DNA of 64,000 nt from Pacificibacter marinus (GTDB lineage: Bacteria; Pseudomonadota; Alphaproteobacteria; Rhodobacterales; Rhodobacteraceae). This document shows positions 44,879-53,700 of the stretch, piece by piece; positions within the stretch are counted from its first letter, which is position 1, and each line of letters begins with the position of its first letter. Below the pieces are notes generated by a model. The model was not told the DNA's origin. It searched no databases and saw only the letters and a program-made list of their open reading frames with translations. The DNA is taken from positions 1 to 64,000 of the forward strand of contig NZ_JAHKPK010000018.1 in the NCBI RefSeq assembly GCF_018860665.1, written 5' to 3'. Made by a program: the position numbers and the translations under genes.

Positions 44879-45579
44879 GCTATTTGAGTGCCACTCATAT
44901 GACTGGCGGCTACGGCGGCGCGGATATTTTGCATAATTGTGAACTGTCGGTCGAACAGGGCGAAATTGCCGTGATTGTTGGCCCGAACGGTGCTGGCAAA
45001 TCGACTGCGATGAAAGCCGTGTTTGGGATGCTGAACATCCATACAGGATCAGTTGTGCTGGACGGCGAGGACATTACCAAATTGTCGCCGCAAGAACGTG
45101 TGTATAAAGGCATGGGCTTTGTGCCGCAGACTTCAAACATCTTTCCGACCATGACGGTTGAGGAAAATTTGGAAATGGGCGCGTTCATTCGCACTGATGA
45201 TTATCAACAGACCTTGGAACAGGTCTATGAAATTTTTCCCGCAGTCTATGAAAAACGCTATCAGAATGCAGGCGAATTGTCCGGCGGACAACGACAACAG
45301 GTCGCCGTCAGTCGCGCTTTGATGACAAAACCCAAGTTACTGATGCTGGATGAGCCAACTGCAGGCGTTTCTCCCATCGTTATGGATGAATTGTTTGATC
45401 GTATTATCGAGGTGGCGAAAACAGGTATCGCTGTGCTTATGGTGGAACAAAATGCCCGACAAGCGCTTGATATTGCAGATAAAGGCTATGTTTTGGTGCA
45501 AGGTGCAAATGCCTATACCGACACAGGTGCCGCCTTGCTCGCAAACCCTGAAGTGCGCCGCACATTCTTGGGGGGTTAG
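44875..45579 (+). CDS. livF: Branched-chain amino acid ABC transporter ATPase LivF
   Basis: A 234-residue ABC ATPase with Walker A GPNGAGKSTAMKAVFG, signature LSGGQRQQVAVSRAL, Walker B LLMLDEPTAGVSP and H-loop MVEQNARQAL. The LivF hallmark GMGFVPQTSNIFPTMTVEENL is present. Pairs with LivG as the second nucleotide-binding subunit. It is followed 3 bp later by an unusual extra gene rather than livH. Confidence 0.93.
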   Translation: MSYLSATHMTGGYGGADILHNCELSVEQGEIAVIVGPNGAGKSTAMKAVFGMLNIHTGSVVLDGEDITKLSPQERVYKGMGFVPQTSNIFPTMTVEENLEMGAFIRTDDYQQTLEQVYEIFPAVYEKRYQNAGELSGGQRQQVAVSRALMTKPKLLMLDEPTAGVSPIVMDELFDRIIEVAKTGIAVLMVEQNARQALDIADKGYVLVQGANAYTDTGAALLANPEVRRTFLGG

Positions 45580-45582
45580 GGC

Positions 45583-45999
45583 ATGCATAGATTGGTCGTG
45601 CCGACCCTCGTTTTTACGCCGATTGTGATTGGAGTGCCGATTTACGTCTACACGTCCTATGTGGAAAATCAAAAAAACAACCTGCCTGCCGAACTGTTCT
45701 GTGTCTCAGAAACAATTTGCGAAGGCAGCGCCGCCAATTGCCGTAGCGGGTCTGCACCCTTGCGCTTCAAACGCGGTGACGATTTTGACGGCGAGATGCA
45801 ATTCGACAACGGGCGTAAATTGACAGGCGATGTGACGGCTGTTGCAGGGCAGATGTCTGGGCGATTTGATGAGCCAGGGGGCGGAACATATGAGATTGAA
45901 ATCTCAACCGAAAACTTCACGCTGATGCACCGCGTTCCAAATGTGCGAGGCACACAAAAAGAAACCTATTTTCAGGGCACATGTGAGAGGGTGAATTGA
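45583..45999 (+). CDS. Membrane-anchored periplasmic protein inserted in the liv operon
   Basis: A 138-residue protein with one N-terminal hydrophobic segment (LVVPTLVFTPIVIGVPIYVY, residues 4-23) acting as signal or anchor, then a compact beta-rich domain with four cysteines (FCVSETICEG, NCRSG, TCERVN) suited to two disulfides. Not a known ABC transporter component, and I do not recognise the family. It begins 3 bp after livF, and its TGA overlaps the livH ATG (TGATG), so it is made in step with the transporter. It could be an accessory subunit or chaperone of the LivH/M or binding protein; that is inferred from position. Confidence 0.72.
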   Translation: MHRLVVPTLVFTPIVIGVPIYVYTSYVENQKNNLPAELFCVSETICEGSAANCRSGSAPLRFKRGDDFDGEMQFDNGRKLTGDVTAVAGQMSGRFDEPGGGTYEIEISTENFTLMHRVPNVRGTQKETYFQGTCERVN

Positions 46000-47009
46000 T
46001 GGATATTCTCAACGCCTTAGTGGCATTTGCGAACTTTGTTCTTGTCCCGGGCACAGCTTATGGCGCGCAACTTGCGCTTGGGGCCCTTGGGGTCACGCTA
46101 ATTTACGGAATTTTGCGGTTCTCGAACTTTGCCCACGGCGACACCATGGCGTTCGGCACGATGTTTACTGTGTTGATCACCGCTGCGATGCAATCGGCTG
46201 GGATCAGCTTTGGCCCCTTGCCCACCGCCCTGCTCGCTTTACCGTTTGCGATCTTGTGCACAATGGCTTTGGTGCTTGCCACCGATCGCGCAGTGTATCG
46301 CTTTTATCGCAAGGTCAAAGCGGCGCCAGTGATGTTGGTGATTGTGTCTATGGGCGTCATGTTTGTGATGAACGGCGCGGTGCGGATGATTGTTGGTACC
46401 GATGATCGGCGCTTTGCCGACGGGGAACGTTTCATCATCACCGCGCGTGATTTCAAATCCATGACAGGCCTATCCGAGGGCCTTGCCATTCGAACGACGC
46501 AAGCCATCACCGTGCTGGTGGCAGTTATCGTTGTGGCGGCCTTGTTCTGGTTTTTGAACAGAACCCGCACCGGAAAATCGATGCGCGCCTATGCAGATAA
46601 CGAAGATTTGGCGCTTCTCTCAGGCATCAACCCTGAGCGTGTCGTGACGATTACATGGTTGATTGTGGCAGCTTTGGCCACCATCGCAGGCACGCTTTAT
46701 GGATTAGATAAGTCCTTTAAGCCTTTCATTTATATGCAACTTTTGCTGCCTATATTTGCCTCTGCCATTGTTGGGGGGCTTGGGTCGCCGCTGGGGGCCA
46801 TCGCAGGTGGCTTTGTGATCGCCTTTTCCGAGGTGACGCTGACTTATGCATTCAAAAAGGTCGTCACCTATCTGGTGCCAGAGACTTGGGCCCCAGACGG
46901 ATTGGTGCAGCTTTTGTCCACCGACTATAAATTTGCGGTATCTTTCGCGATCCTGATCATCGTTTTACTGTTCAAACCTACAGGTCTGTTTAAGGGGAAA
47001 TCGGTATGA
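45999..47009 (+). CDS. livH: Branched-chain amino acid ABC transporter permease LivH
   Basis: A 336-residue permease with about eight hydrophobic helices. LGALGVTLIYGILRFSNFAHGD is the family hallmark, and the coupling loop is in ALLSGINPERVVTITWLIVAALATIAG. ATG 45999 overlaps the previous stop; a TTG just upstream would add one residue. It overlaps livM by 4 bases (ATGA). Confidence 0.92.
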   Translation: MDILNALVAFANFVLVPGTAYGAQLALGALGVTLIYGILRFSNFAHGDTMAFGTMFTVLITAAMQSAGISFGPLPTALLALPFAILCTMALVLATDRAVYRFYRKVKAAPVMLVIVSMGVMFVMNGAVRMIVGTDDRRFADGERFIITARDFKSMTGLSEGLAIRTTQAITVLVAVIVVAALFWFLNRTRTGKSMRAYADNEDLALLSGINPERVVTITWLIVAALATIAGTLYGLDKSFKPFIYMQLLLPIFASAIVGGLGSPLGAIAGGFVIAFSEVTLTYAFKKVVTYLVPETWAPDGLVQLLSTDYKFAVSFAILIIVLLFKPTGLFKGKSV

Positions 47010-48334
47010 GCCAATCTCACAATCACAGCCCATCGTCTGCCTACCGCGCGCCTTTGTACTTTGGGGCCATGGCAGCCCTGATCATTGGCGTTGGGTTTAT
47101 CCAGTCTTGGAATTCGGCTTTGTTCATTTTGAACATGGGGCTGATTTCTGCGATCATGGCGCTTGGTGTGAACCTGCAATGGGGTTTCGCGGGCCTGTTT
47201 AACGTCGGCGTTATGGGCTTTGTCGCTCTGGGTGGTTTGGCTGTTGTGCTTGTTTCGACCTCTCCTGTTGGTGAGGCTTGGCAAGCGGGTGGACCACGGG
47301 TGATCTTTGCGCTTATGCTGGGCGTCGGAACTATTATTGGCGCGATTTTGTTGTGGAAAAAGCTTGCCAAGGGGCGTGTCCGCGCGCTTTTCGTAACCGC
47401 ATGGATCGTCGTTGGGTTCTTTCTCTTCCGCGCGGTGTTTGATCCGGCAGTGGCCGCGATTGAAGCAATAAATCCCGCGATTTCCGGCAACCTTGGCGGT
47501 CTTGGGCTGCCTGTTTTGATCGCTTGGCCCATCGGTGGCTTGTTTGCGGCGGGCGCTGCATGGCTTGTGGCCAAAACCGCTTTGGGGCTGCGCTCTGATT
47601 ACTTGGCAATTGCGACACTTGGCATTGCTGAAATCATTATTGCTGTGATGAAAAACGAAGACTGGATGGCCCGCGGCGTGAAAAACGTCATCGGCCTGCC
47701 CCGCCCTGTGCCTTATGAAATCGATTTGCAGCAAAGCGAATGGTTCATTGGTATGATGCAATCTATCGGCGCAGATCCCGTCACCGCGTCGAGCATTTTC
47801 GTCAAACTTTGCTATGCGGGTTTGTTTTTGGCAGTCATTCTTTTGTTGATCACGGCCATGCAACTGGCGCTCAATTCACCTTGGGGGCGAATGATGCGCG
47901 CGATCCGTGACAACGAAGTGTCATCTGAGGCCATGGGCAAGGATGTCACCGGACGCCATTTGCAAATCTTTGTGCTTGGGGCTGCCATTTGTGGCTTGGC
48001 AGGTGCAATGATGACCACGCTAGACGGTCAATTGACGCCAGCATCCTATCAGCCGCTGCGCTTTACCTTTCTGGTTTGGGTGATGGTGATTGTTGGTGGA
48101 TCAGGCAACAACTGGGGCGCAGTTTTGGGTGGCCTGTTCATTTGGTTCCTCTGGGTCGAAGTCGAACCGATTGGCCGCTTTGTGGCCCAAGTTCTGACCT
48201 CAGGCTTGGCTGATGACAGTGGACTCAAAGAGGTCATCATGGATCGCATGGTCTATATTCGCCCGCTCACGATGGGGCTGGTGCTGCTCTTTGTGCTTCG
48301 GTTCAATCCGCGCGGATTGCTGCCTGAACGATAG
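47006..48334 (+). CDS. livM: Branched-chain amino acid ABC transporter permease LivM
   Basis: A 442-residue permease, longer than many LivM proteins, partly from an insert between helices near residues 85-190. The core motif LGVNLQWGFAGLFNVGVMGF and the coupling region MRAIRDNEVSSEAMGKDVTGRHLQIFVLGAAICGLAGAM-type segment (about 290-330) are clear. Last gene of the operon, followed by a strong terminator. Confidence 0.92.
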   Translation: MSQSHNHSPSSAYRAPLYFGAMAALIIGVGFIQSWNSALFILNMGLISAIMALGVNLQWGFAGLFNVGVMGFVALGGLAVVLVSTSPVGEAWQAGGPRVIFALMLGVGTIIGAILLWKKLAKGRVRALFVTAWIVVGFFLFRAVFDPAVAAIEAINPAISGNLGGLGLPVLIAWPIGGLFAAGAAWLVAKTALGLRSDYLAIATLGIAEIIIAVMKNEDWMARGVKNVIGLPRPVPYEIDLQQSEWFIGMMQSIGADPVTASSIFVKLCYAGLFLAVILLLITAMQLALNSPWGRMMRAIRDNEVSSEAMGKDVTGRHLQIFVLGAAICGLAGAMMTTLDGQLTPASYQPLRFTFLVWVMVIVGGSGNNWGAVLGGLFIWFLWVEVEPIGRFVAQVLTSGLADDSGLKEVIMDRMVYIRPLTMGLVLLFVLRFNPRGLLPER

Positions 48335-48359
48335 AGTTTTTCACAGACGACAACAATTT

Positions 48360-48390
48360 GGGCGTGCCGTTTTAGGCGCGCCCTTCTTGT
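48360..48390 (+). terminator. Intrinsic terminator of the liv operon
   Basis: GGGCGTGCC / GGCGCGCCC, 9-bp stem with one G-U, then TTCTTGTTTT, 26 bp past the livM stop. Confidence 0.85.
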
Positions 48391-48434
48391 TTTCATGCGG
48401 CGGGCATTGGTGTGCCTTACATCCTCTGAAACGC

Positions 48435-48460
48435 AAAAAGGCGACCTTCAGGCCGCCTTT
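48435..48460 (-). terminator. Intrinsic terminator of the 48.5-kb RTX gene
   Basis: Minus strand AAAGGCGGCC-TGAA-GGTCGCCTTT (one mismatch) followed by TTGCG, 25 bp beyond the RTX-Hint stop. Confidence 0.78.
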
Positions 48461-48484
48461 ATACTCTTACTTTTGCACCTGAGT

Positions 48485-50275
48485 TTAGCTGGCGAGCAAA
48501 AGACGTGTTTCGTGTTTTTTCAAAGATTTGCGTGCGGATTCGTAATTGGTCAAACCGGCTTGTGTTGTAAGCTCTGGGAAGAGAGACAGCACTTCGTCAC
48601 GTTGCGCGGATTGCAGGCCACCAAGCGATGCTTCACCAGGTTGGAACGTTTCGGTCCAAGCCCCGTTCGACAGCACAACTTCGTGGTTGTCACACAAGAA
48701 GTGAATGTAAGACGTTTGCGCAGGACGCGCTTGAGAAATGCCCGGCATGCCAACCAAATGGATCGCAGGTGATAGAACTTCACGTTCCTCAAAGTAGAGC
48801 TGCGCCCGGTCAGACGTGAGCAACACACGGTGCTGTGGCGAAACCATTAGGTCGCGTTCTGGCAAACCGTTGCCCAAAGCGCCTTTTTGGATCAACACGG
48901 GCGCCAAAGACGCTTGGCGGGCAAAATCGACCGCAGTGACATCTTTTTGACCGACCCAGCGAATTTCCTGCACGCCGTTGTCGCGTGTGAAAACTTTATC
49001 GCCCTCTTTCAACATTTCAGCAGCCACTTCGCCCTGCGGTGTCGCAATGGCAGTGCCAGGGGTGAAGCAAATCACGAATTCTTCGATGTCAAAGTAATTG
49101 ATATTGGCGGATTGACCCGTGTCAGAATTGTAGAACGTCATCTGACCTGTAAAGCCGTTGCCGTCATCATCTGGATTTTGCACGTTGTTGGTCAGCTCAT
49201 AGCCGTTAGCGATGAACCAGCTGACATCAAGGGTATCTTGATCTGTCGCATCGCCATCACCATCACCGTAAACGGTGGTGTTGTTCGGGTTCGACGTGGT
49301 GCCGATAGAGTTAACCACAATAGTGTCCGCGCCGTTGCCGCCGTGAAGCTCATCATTTTCGCCACCACCATACAGCGTGTCGTCGCCTTCGCCGCCGTAA
49401 AGTTTGTCAAAACCATCGCCTGCCGTCAGCGTGTCATTGCCATCTTCGCCGTAGATCACATCATTGCCGTCACCACCGTCGATGGTGTCATTGCCAGGGA
49501 TGAGCGGTGTCACAACGACGTCATCGATCAAATCACCATTCATTGAAAACCCGGACTGTGTGGTCCGTGTGGTCAAAGTGAAAGTGATGGAGGTTTGGTT
49601 TTCGAATTCTGCTGAGAACCAAGCGTCTTGATCTGACGGATTGTTGGTTTCTGTGCCTGAAGCGATGACTTCAGAGCCTGTGTTGGTGACCTCTAAAGAC
49701 GTGTCAGAGCTGGTTCCAAACCCTGTAAAGGAGCTAGAATCAACAGAAACAGATTCGACGTCGCCTACCGAATTGCGGTCAAGATCGTTGAAAGTCGCTG
49801 TCGAATTGATGGAAACCGCTTCCCCGGTGGTTGGGTTAAAGAACTCCAAACGGAAAGTCGCCGTTTCGCCACCATCATGAGACGATGAACCTTTGCCGCC
49901 GTTCAACAGGATTTCAGATCCGTTGCCCCCGCTCAAATCGACGTTCAAAGATCTGTCAGATGTTTCAACAAGAATCAAACGGCCTGAAATCCAAGTGCCA
50001 TCATCCAATTGCGCAACTTTTGCGTAGATGGCTGAGTCACCCGGATCGGCATTATTGTTACCTGAGGAGCTGTCTGACACGAGGTTTGAACTGGAAAGTG
50101 ACAGCGCACTTGCATCCAAGCCGGCGCTGTCAGAACTGTTGCCCGCATCGCCATACAGGGTGTCGTTGCCGTCACCACCGTTGATGATGTCATCACCGCC
50201 AAGGCCATTAATTGTATCATCGGCACTGGTGCCGTTTAGCGTATTGTTGCCGCTGTCGCCATTAATATCGGCCAT
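48485..50275 (-). CDS. RTX calcium-binding protein with C-terminal Hint domain
   Basis: A 596-residue secreted-type protein. N-terminal RTX nonapeptides (GLGGDDIINGGDGNDTLYG, residues 20-45), then a Ser/Asp-rich beta domain, a second RTX block (GGDGNDVIYGEDGNDTL and onward, about 270-340) and a Hint_2 domain from Cys403 (CFTPGTAIATPQGE) to the end. RTX repeats bind calcium outside the cell, and such proteins leave by type I secretion; no TolC/HlyBD-like genes are in the window. Hint domains are self-splicing or self-cleaving folds; the B-block VSPQHR is present. Start at ATG 50275 (MADINGDSG). Paralogue of the gene at 50785-54663. Confidence 0.85.
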   Translation of the reverse strand: MADINGDSGNNTLNGTSADDTINGLGGDDIINGGDGNDTLYGDAGNSSDSAGLDASALSLSSSNLVSDSSSGNNNADPGDSAIYAKVAQLDDGTWISGRLILVETSDRSLNVDLSGGNGSEILLNGGKGSSSHDGGETATFRLEFFNPTTGEAVSINSTATFNDLDRNSVGDVESVSVDSSSFTGFGTSSDTSLEVTNTGSEVIASGTETNNPSDQDAWFSAEFENQTSITFTLTTRTTQSGFSMNGDLIDDVVVTPLIPGNDTIDGGDGNDVIYGEDGNDTLTAGDGFDKLYGGEGDDTLYGGGENDELHGGNGADTIVVNSIGTTSNPNNTTVYGDGDGDATDQDTLDVSWFIANGYELTNNVQNPDDDGNGFTGQMTFYNSDTGQSANINYFDIEEFVICFTPGTAIATPQGEVAAEMLKEGDKVFTRDNGVQEIRWVGQKDVTAVDFARQASLAPVLIQKGALGNGLPERDLMVSPQHRVLLTSDRAQLYFEEREVLSPAIHLVGMPGISQARPAQTSYIHFLCDNHEVVLSNGAWTETFQPGEASLGGLQSAQRDEVLSLFPELTTQAGLTNYESARKSLKKHETRLLLAS

Positions 50276-50784
50276 CGTACATCCCCATTCGGTGTAGGGC
50301 GTCAACATCGCCCAAAATCAAAACGTCTATAGACGACTGGCAGGTCGCCTTTAATCAGAACCGCAAATGCAGTCTTAACACTCATTTACCACTAAATTGA
50401 TAACTAGACAGAGGGAGATTGTATGAATATTCCCCCCGATGGTATGTTTTGATAGGTGAGACGTAGGAGGTGCCGTGCTTGCCCTCATGTAACCATCTGA
50501 AAAAATTACATATAAATAAGAATTTGGAAGATTTGGTGAAATTTTCAACCCCATAAGAACTGTGCGTCACAAAAATGTGCAGACGTTTCTTAAACGGAAA
50601 CGGCTGCACAGATACTTGATTTTTCGATCAAATGTGGAAACGACCATATGATGTATGAGCGAAAACCCTAAACGGATCTTAGAATCATATGGTTGTTCGA
50701 CAGTCTCAACCATGGGTAGGTTAGGACCCCGAATGCCATGCCCCCAAGGCTGACATTCGGGTGAAGGCTTGGATGTCGGCGTGC
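50276..50784. other. 509-bp region between the two RTX-Hint genes
   Basis: Contains no gene. It holds the 3' untranslated part of the larger RTX gene, with hairpins at 50726-50762 (CCCGAATG / CATTCGGG) and 50576-50610, followed by the promoter region of the smaller RTX gene. The minus strand reads GGGGATGTAC just before the ATG of the latter. Confidence 0.5.
50571..50610 (-). terminator. Intrinsic terminator of the 1292-residue RTX gene
   Basis: Minus strand TGTGCAG-c-CGTTTC / GAAACG-t-CTGCACA, 13 paired bases with one mismatch, followed by TTTTTG. It lies about 175 bp beyond the stop codon. Confidence 0.8.
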
Positions 50785-53700
50785 TTAAGACACCAACAGT
50801 TCAGCTTCATGTTTGCGCAGCACGCGACGTGCTGTTTCATAGTGGCCACGACCAGACTTTTCGCGCAATTCAGGGAAGATCGAGAAGATTTCTTCGCGTT
50901 GTTCTTCACCGATACCGGCCAAGGTGAAATCACCAGGCTGGAAGCTTTCAGACCAAGTGCCATTCCCAAGGATCACTTCGTGATGGTCGAACATCACGTG
51001 GACGTAAGTGACACCTTCAGCGCCCATAAGCTCAACACCGTCCATCTTGGTCAGGTGTTTTGCAGCGACAAGAACTTCGTGATCGTCAAAGTAGAGCGCA
51101 GCTTTTTCAGATGCGACGAGCATGCGGTGGTTTGGAGACACCATCATATCGCGCTCTGGCAAATCATTGCCCAAAGCCCCTTTGCGGATCATCACTGGGC
51201 AAAGCTCCGTGCGAAGCATCAAGTCAACAGAAGACAGAGTTTTGTGGCCAACCCAGCGGATGGTTTGAAGCCCATTGTCGCGGGTGATGACCTTATCACC
51301 CACTTTAAGGGTCTCAACAGCCACTTCACCCTTCGGTGTCGCGATCATCGTACCAGGCGTGAAACATGGGATCACATTCTCGATGTTCTCGAATGTCATC
51401 GATCCAGTTACATTGCCTTCGCCATCAAGGAAATCGACAGTACCGTTTTCAGAGTTGCTCGGATCGTAGATGATATTGAGCGGACCGGCGCCTGTCAGAT
51501 CAAGCGTATCGTTGTCATCGCCAGCTTCGCCGCCGTCGACCACATCGCCAGCGTTACCGCCGATGATTGTATCCGCATCCGCACCACCAAAGATTTCATC
51601 CGCGCCTGTGCCGCCTGTGATGGTATCATTGCCGTCACCACCATCGATGATGTCATCGCCGCGGTTGCCGTAGATGGTATCATCGCCCGCGCCACCATTC
51701 AGGATATCGCTACCATCGTTGCTGGTTAGAGATATGTTGTCGAGCAAAGGACCATAGGTAGAGTTTTCATCGCTGAGTTCACGGAACTCAAGACGATCAT
51801 CGCCAGAGCCTGTGACTTCGAACTCATAGGTTTCCCACTCATCGCCCGGCTCAATCGTATCGATCAAAACACCGCCAAAGTAAACTTCGACTTGATCTTC
51901 AGACCCTTCAACACGCTGCATCACATCAACGCTGATGGTGTAGCTTTCACCATCGGTTGTATCCACGTCTTGGTAGATGCTGTCGAGGCCACGTTCGGCG
52001 TCAAGTTCGATAAACGTGCCGCCGTCTTTCGAGAACTCACCCTCGAACCCGTTGCCCCAAGTCTCGATAAGACCGGAGTTGGACTGCCATCCTGTGATCG
52101 AAGACACTTGCGAGAAGGTGCCATCCGCTTGACCGCTTTCCAAAGCGCCGTTGACCAGCAGGTTTTCGGACAGATCGCTGTCATCGCCAACGATCAAGTC
52201 ATCGCCGTCACCGCCGTCAATCGTGTCGTTGCCCGCGTTACCGTAAAGCATGTCGTTGTCGATACCGCCATCGATGGTATCGTCGCCGTCACCGCCCAAA
52301 AGCGTATCCGTGTCGTCGCCACCGATGATCGTATCATCGCCCGCGCCGCCATCAACATAATCCCTGTCGTTTTCTGGAGCGGGATCAGTGTCGTCGCTTT
52401 CATCTGTGTGGTTCATGACGCCATCGACATCAGAGGCATCAATGTAATCATCGCCGTCGCCGCCGTAGATTTCATCAGACCCATGGCCGCCGATAATCGT
52501 ATCGTTGCCAGTGCCACCATAGACAACGTCGTCGTCGATGCCTGCGTTGATGGTATCGTCGCCAGAACCGCCATCGATGTAATCCGCGTCGTCACCCGTC
52601 AGGATCGTATCGTTGCCAGCGCCACCGTAAACGGTGTCTTTACCGTCTTCTGTGTTCTGGTCTGATCCGTATGGGTACAAAGCGTTTGGCAAGGCAGGGT
52701 CGTCACCAACGTAGTCAGAGAAGGTGTCATTGCCCACGTCGATGTAATCATCGCCGTCGCCGCCATCGACGTAGTCAGCCCCTTGAACGTCGATGATCGT
52801 GTCATTGCCTGAGCCACCGTAAACGGTATCGTTATCGATGCCCGAATAGATGGTGTCATCGCCGTCGCCGCCGAGAACGGTATCCGCATCGTCACCTGTG
52901 TAAATGGTGTCATTGCCAGCACCGCCGTCAACATAGTCGATGTCATCGGTTGGGTTTGCGTCATCGTAGATGTCTGTTGGGTACGGCGTGTCATCAAGCG
53001 CTGCGTCAAGCAAGAGCGATGGATCTGCGGCGAGCTCGTCAAAAGTGTTCGGGCCAGAATTTGCACCGGACACATCGATAAAGTCGTCGCCAGACCCGCC
53101 TTCAACAGTTTCAGAGCCGCTGGTATCGATGATCGTATCGTTGCCTGCGCCGCCCAGAAGCGTATCGTCGCCAGCATTGCCGTTGATGTAATCATCGCCA
53201 GAGCCACCATCGATGTAATCGGCTTCGTCGCCTGCATCTGCGTCAACGGAATATGACAGGTTGTCGATCGCGCCAGAGCCCGGCAATGAAACCGTCATAC
53301 TTGCAACACCAGCCGTATCAATGTCGAGCGTCGCCACTCCACCGTTGGCCGTTGTCGGTGTCGGGATCGTTGCGATAACAGCGCCGTCGACATCGAACAA
53401 CGTCACGGTGCCTACGCCATTGTCCATATCGAGGAATGTCAGGCTGTTGACGGTTGAAACATCAGCAAAATCAAAAACAAACGTGCCGCCGGATGCGTCA
53501 TCATCAGGGTCAGTGCTGTCGCCATCTTCAGACAGGATCAGAACATTGCCGAGTGTGCTGCTTGCAAGGTCACTGTCACCGCCAGTTGGGTTGGCAGTAT
53601 CAAAGACCATAACGGGATTGCTTGCACTGGCGCTTGAAATGGTTACGCCGTCGCTGATGAACTGATTGCCAACAACTTCGCCTGTGGTCAGGTCGTTGAA

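Noticed and set aside
48887-49546. Plus-strand open frame (219 codons) over the smaller RTX gene
   Set aside because: Same artefact of reading RTX repeats backwards.
50761-51729. Long plus-strand open frame (322 codons) over the large RTX gene
   Set aside because: Composition reflects the reverse complement of Asp/Gly-rich RTX coding; no start context or family features.
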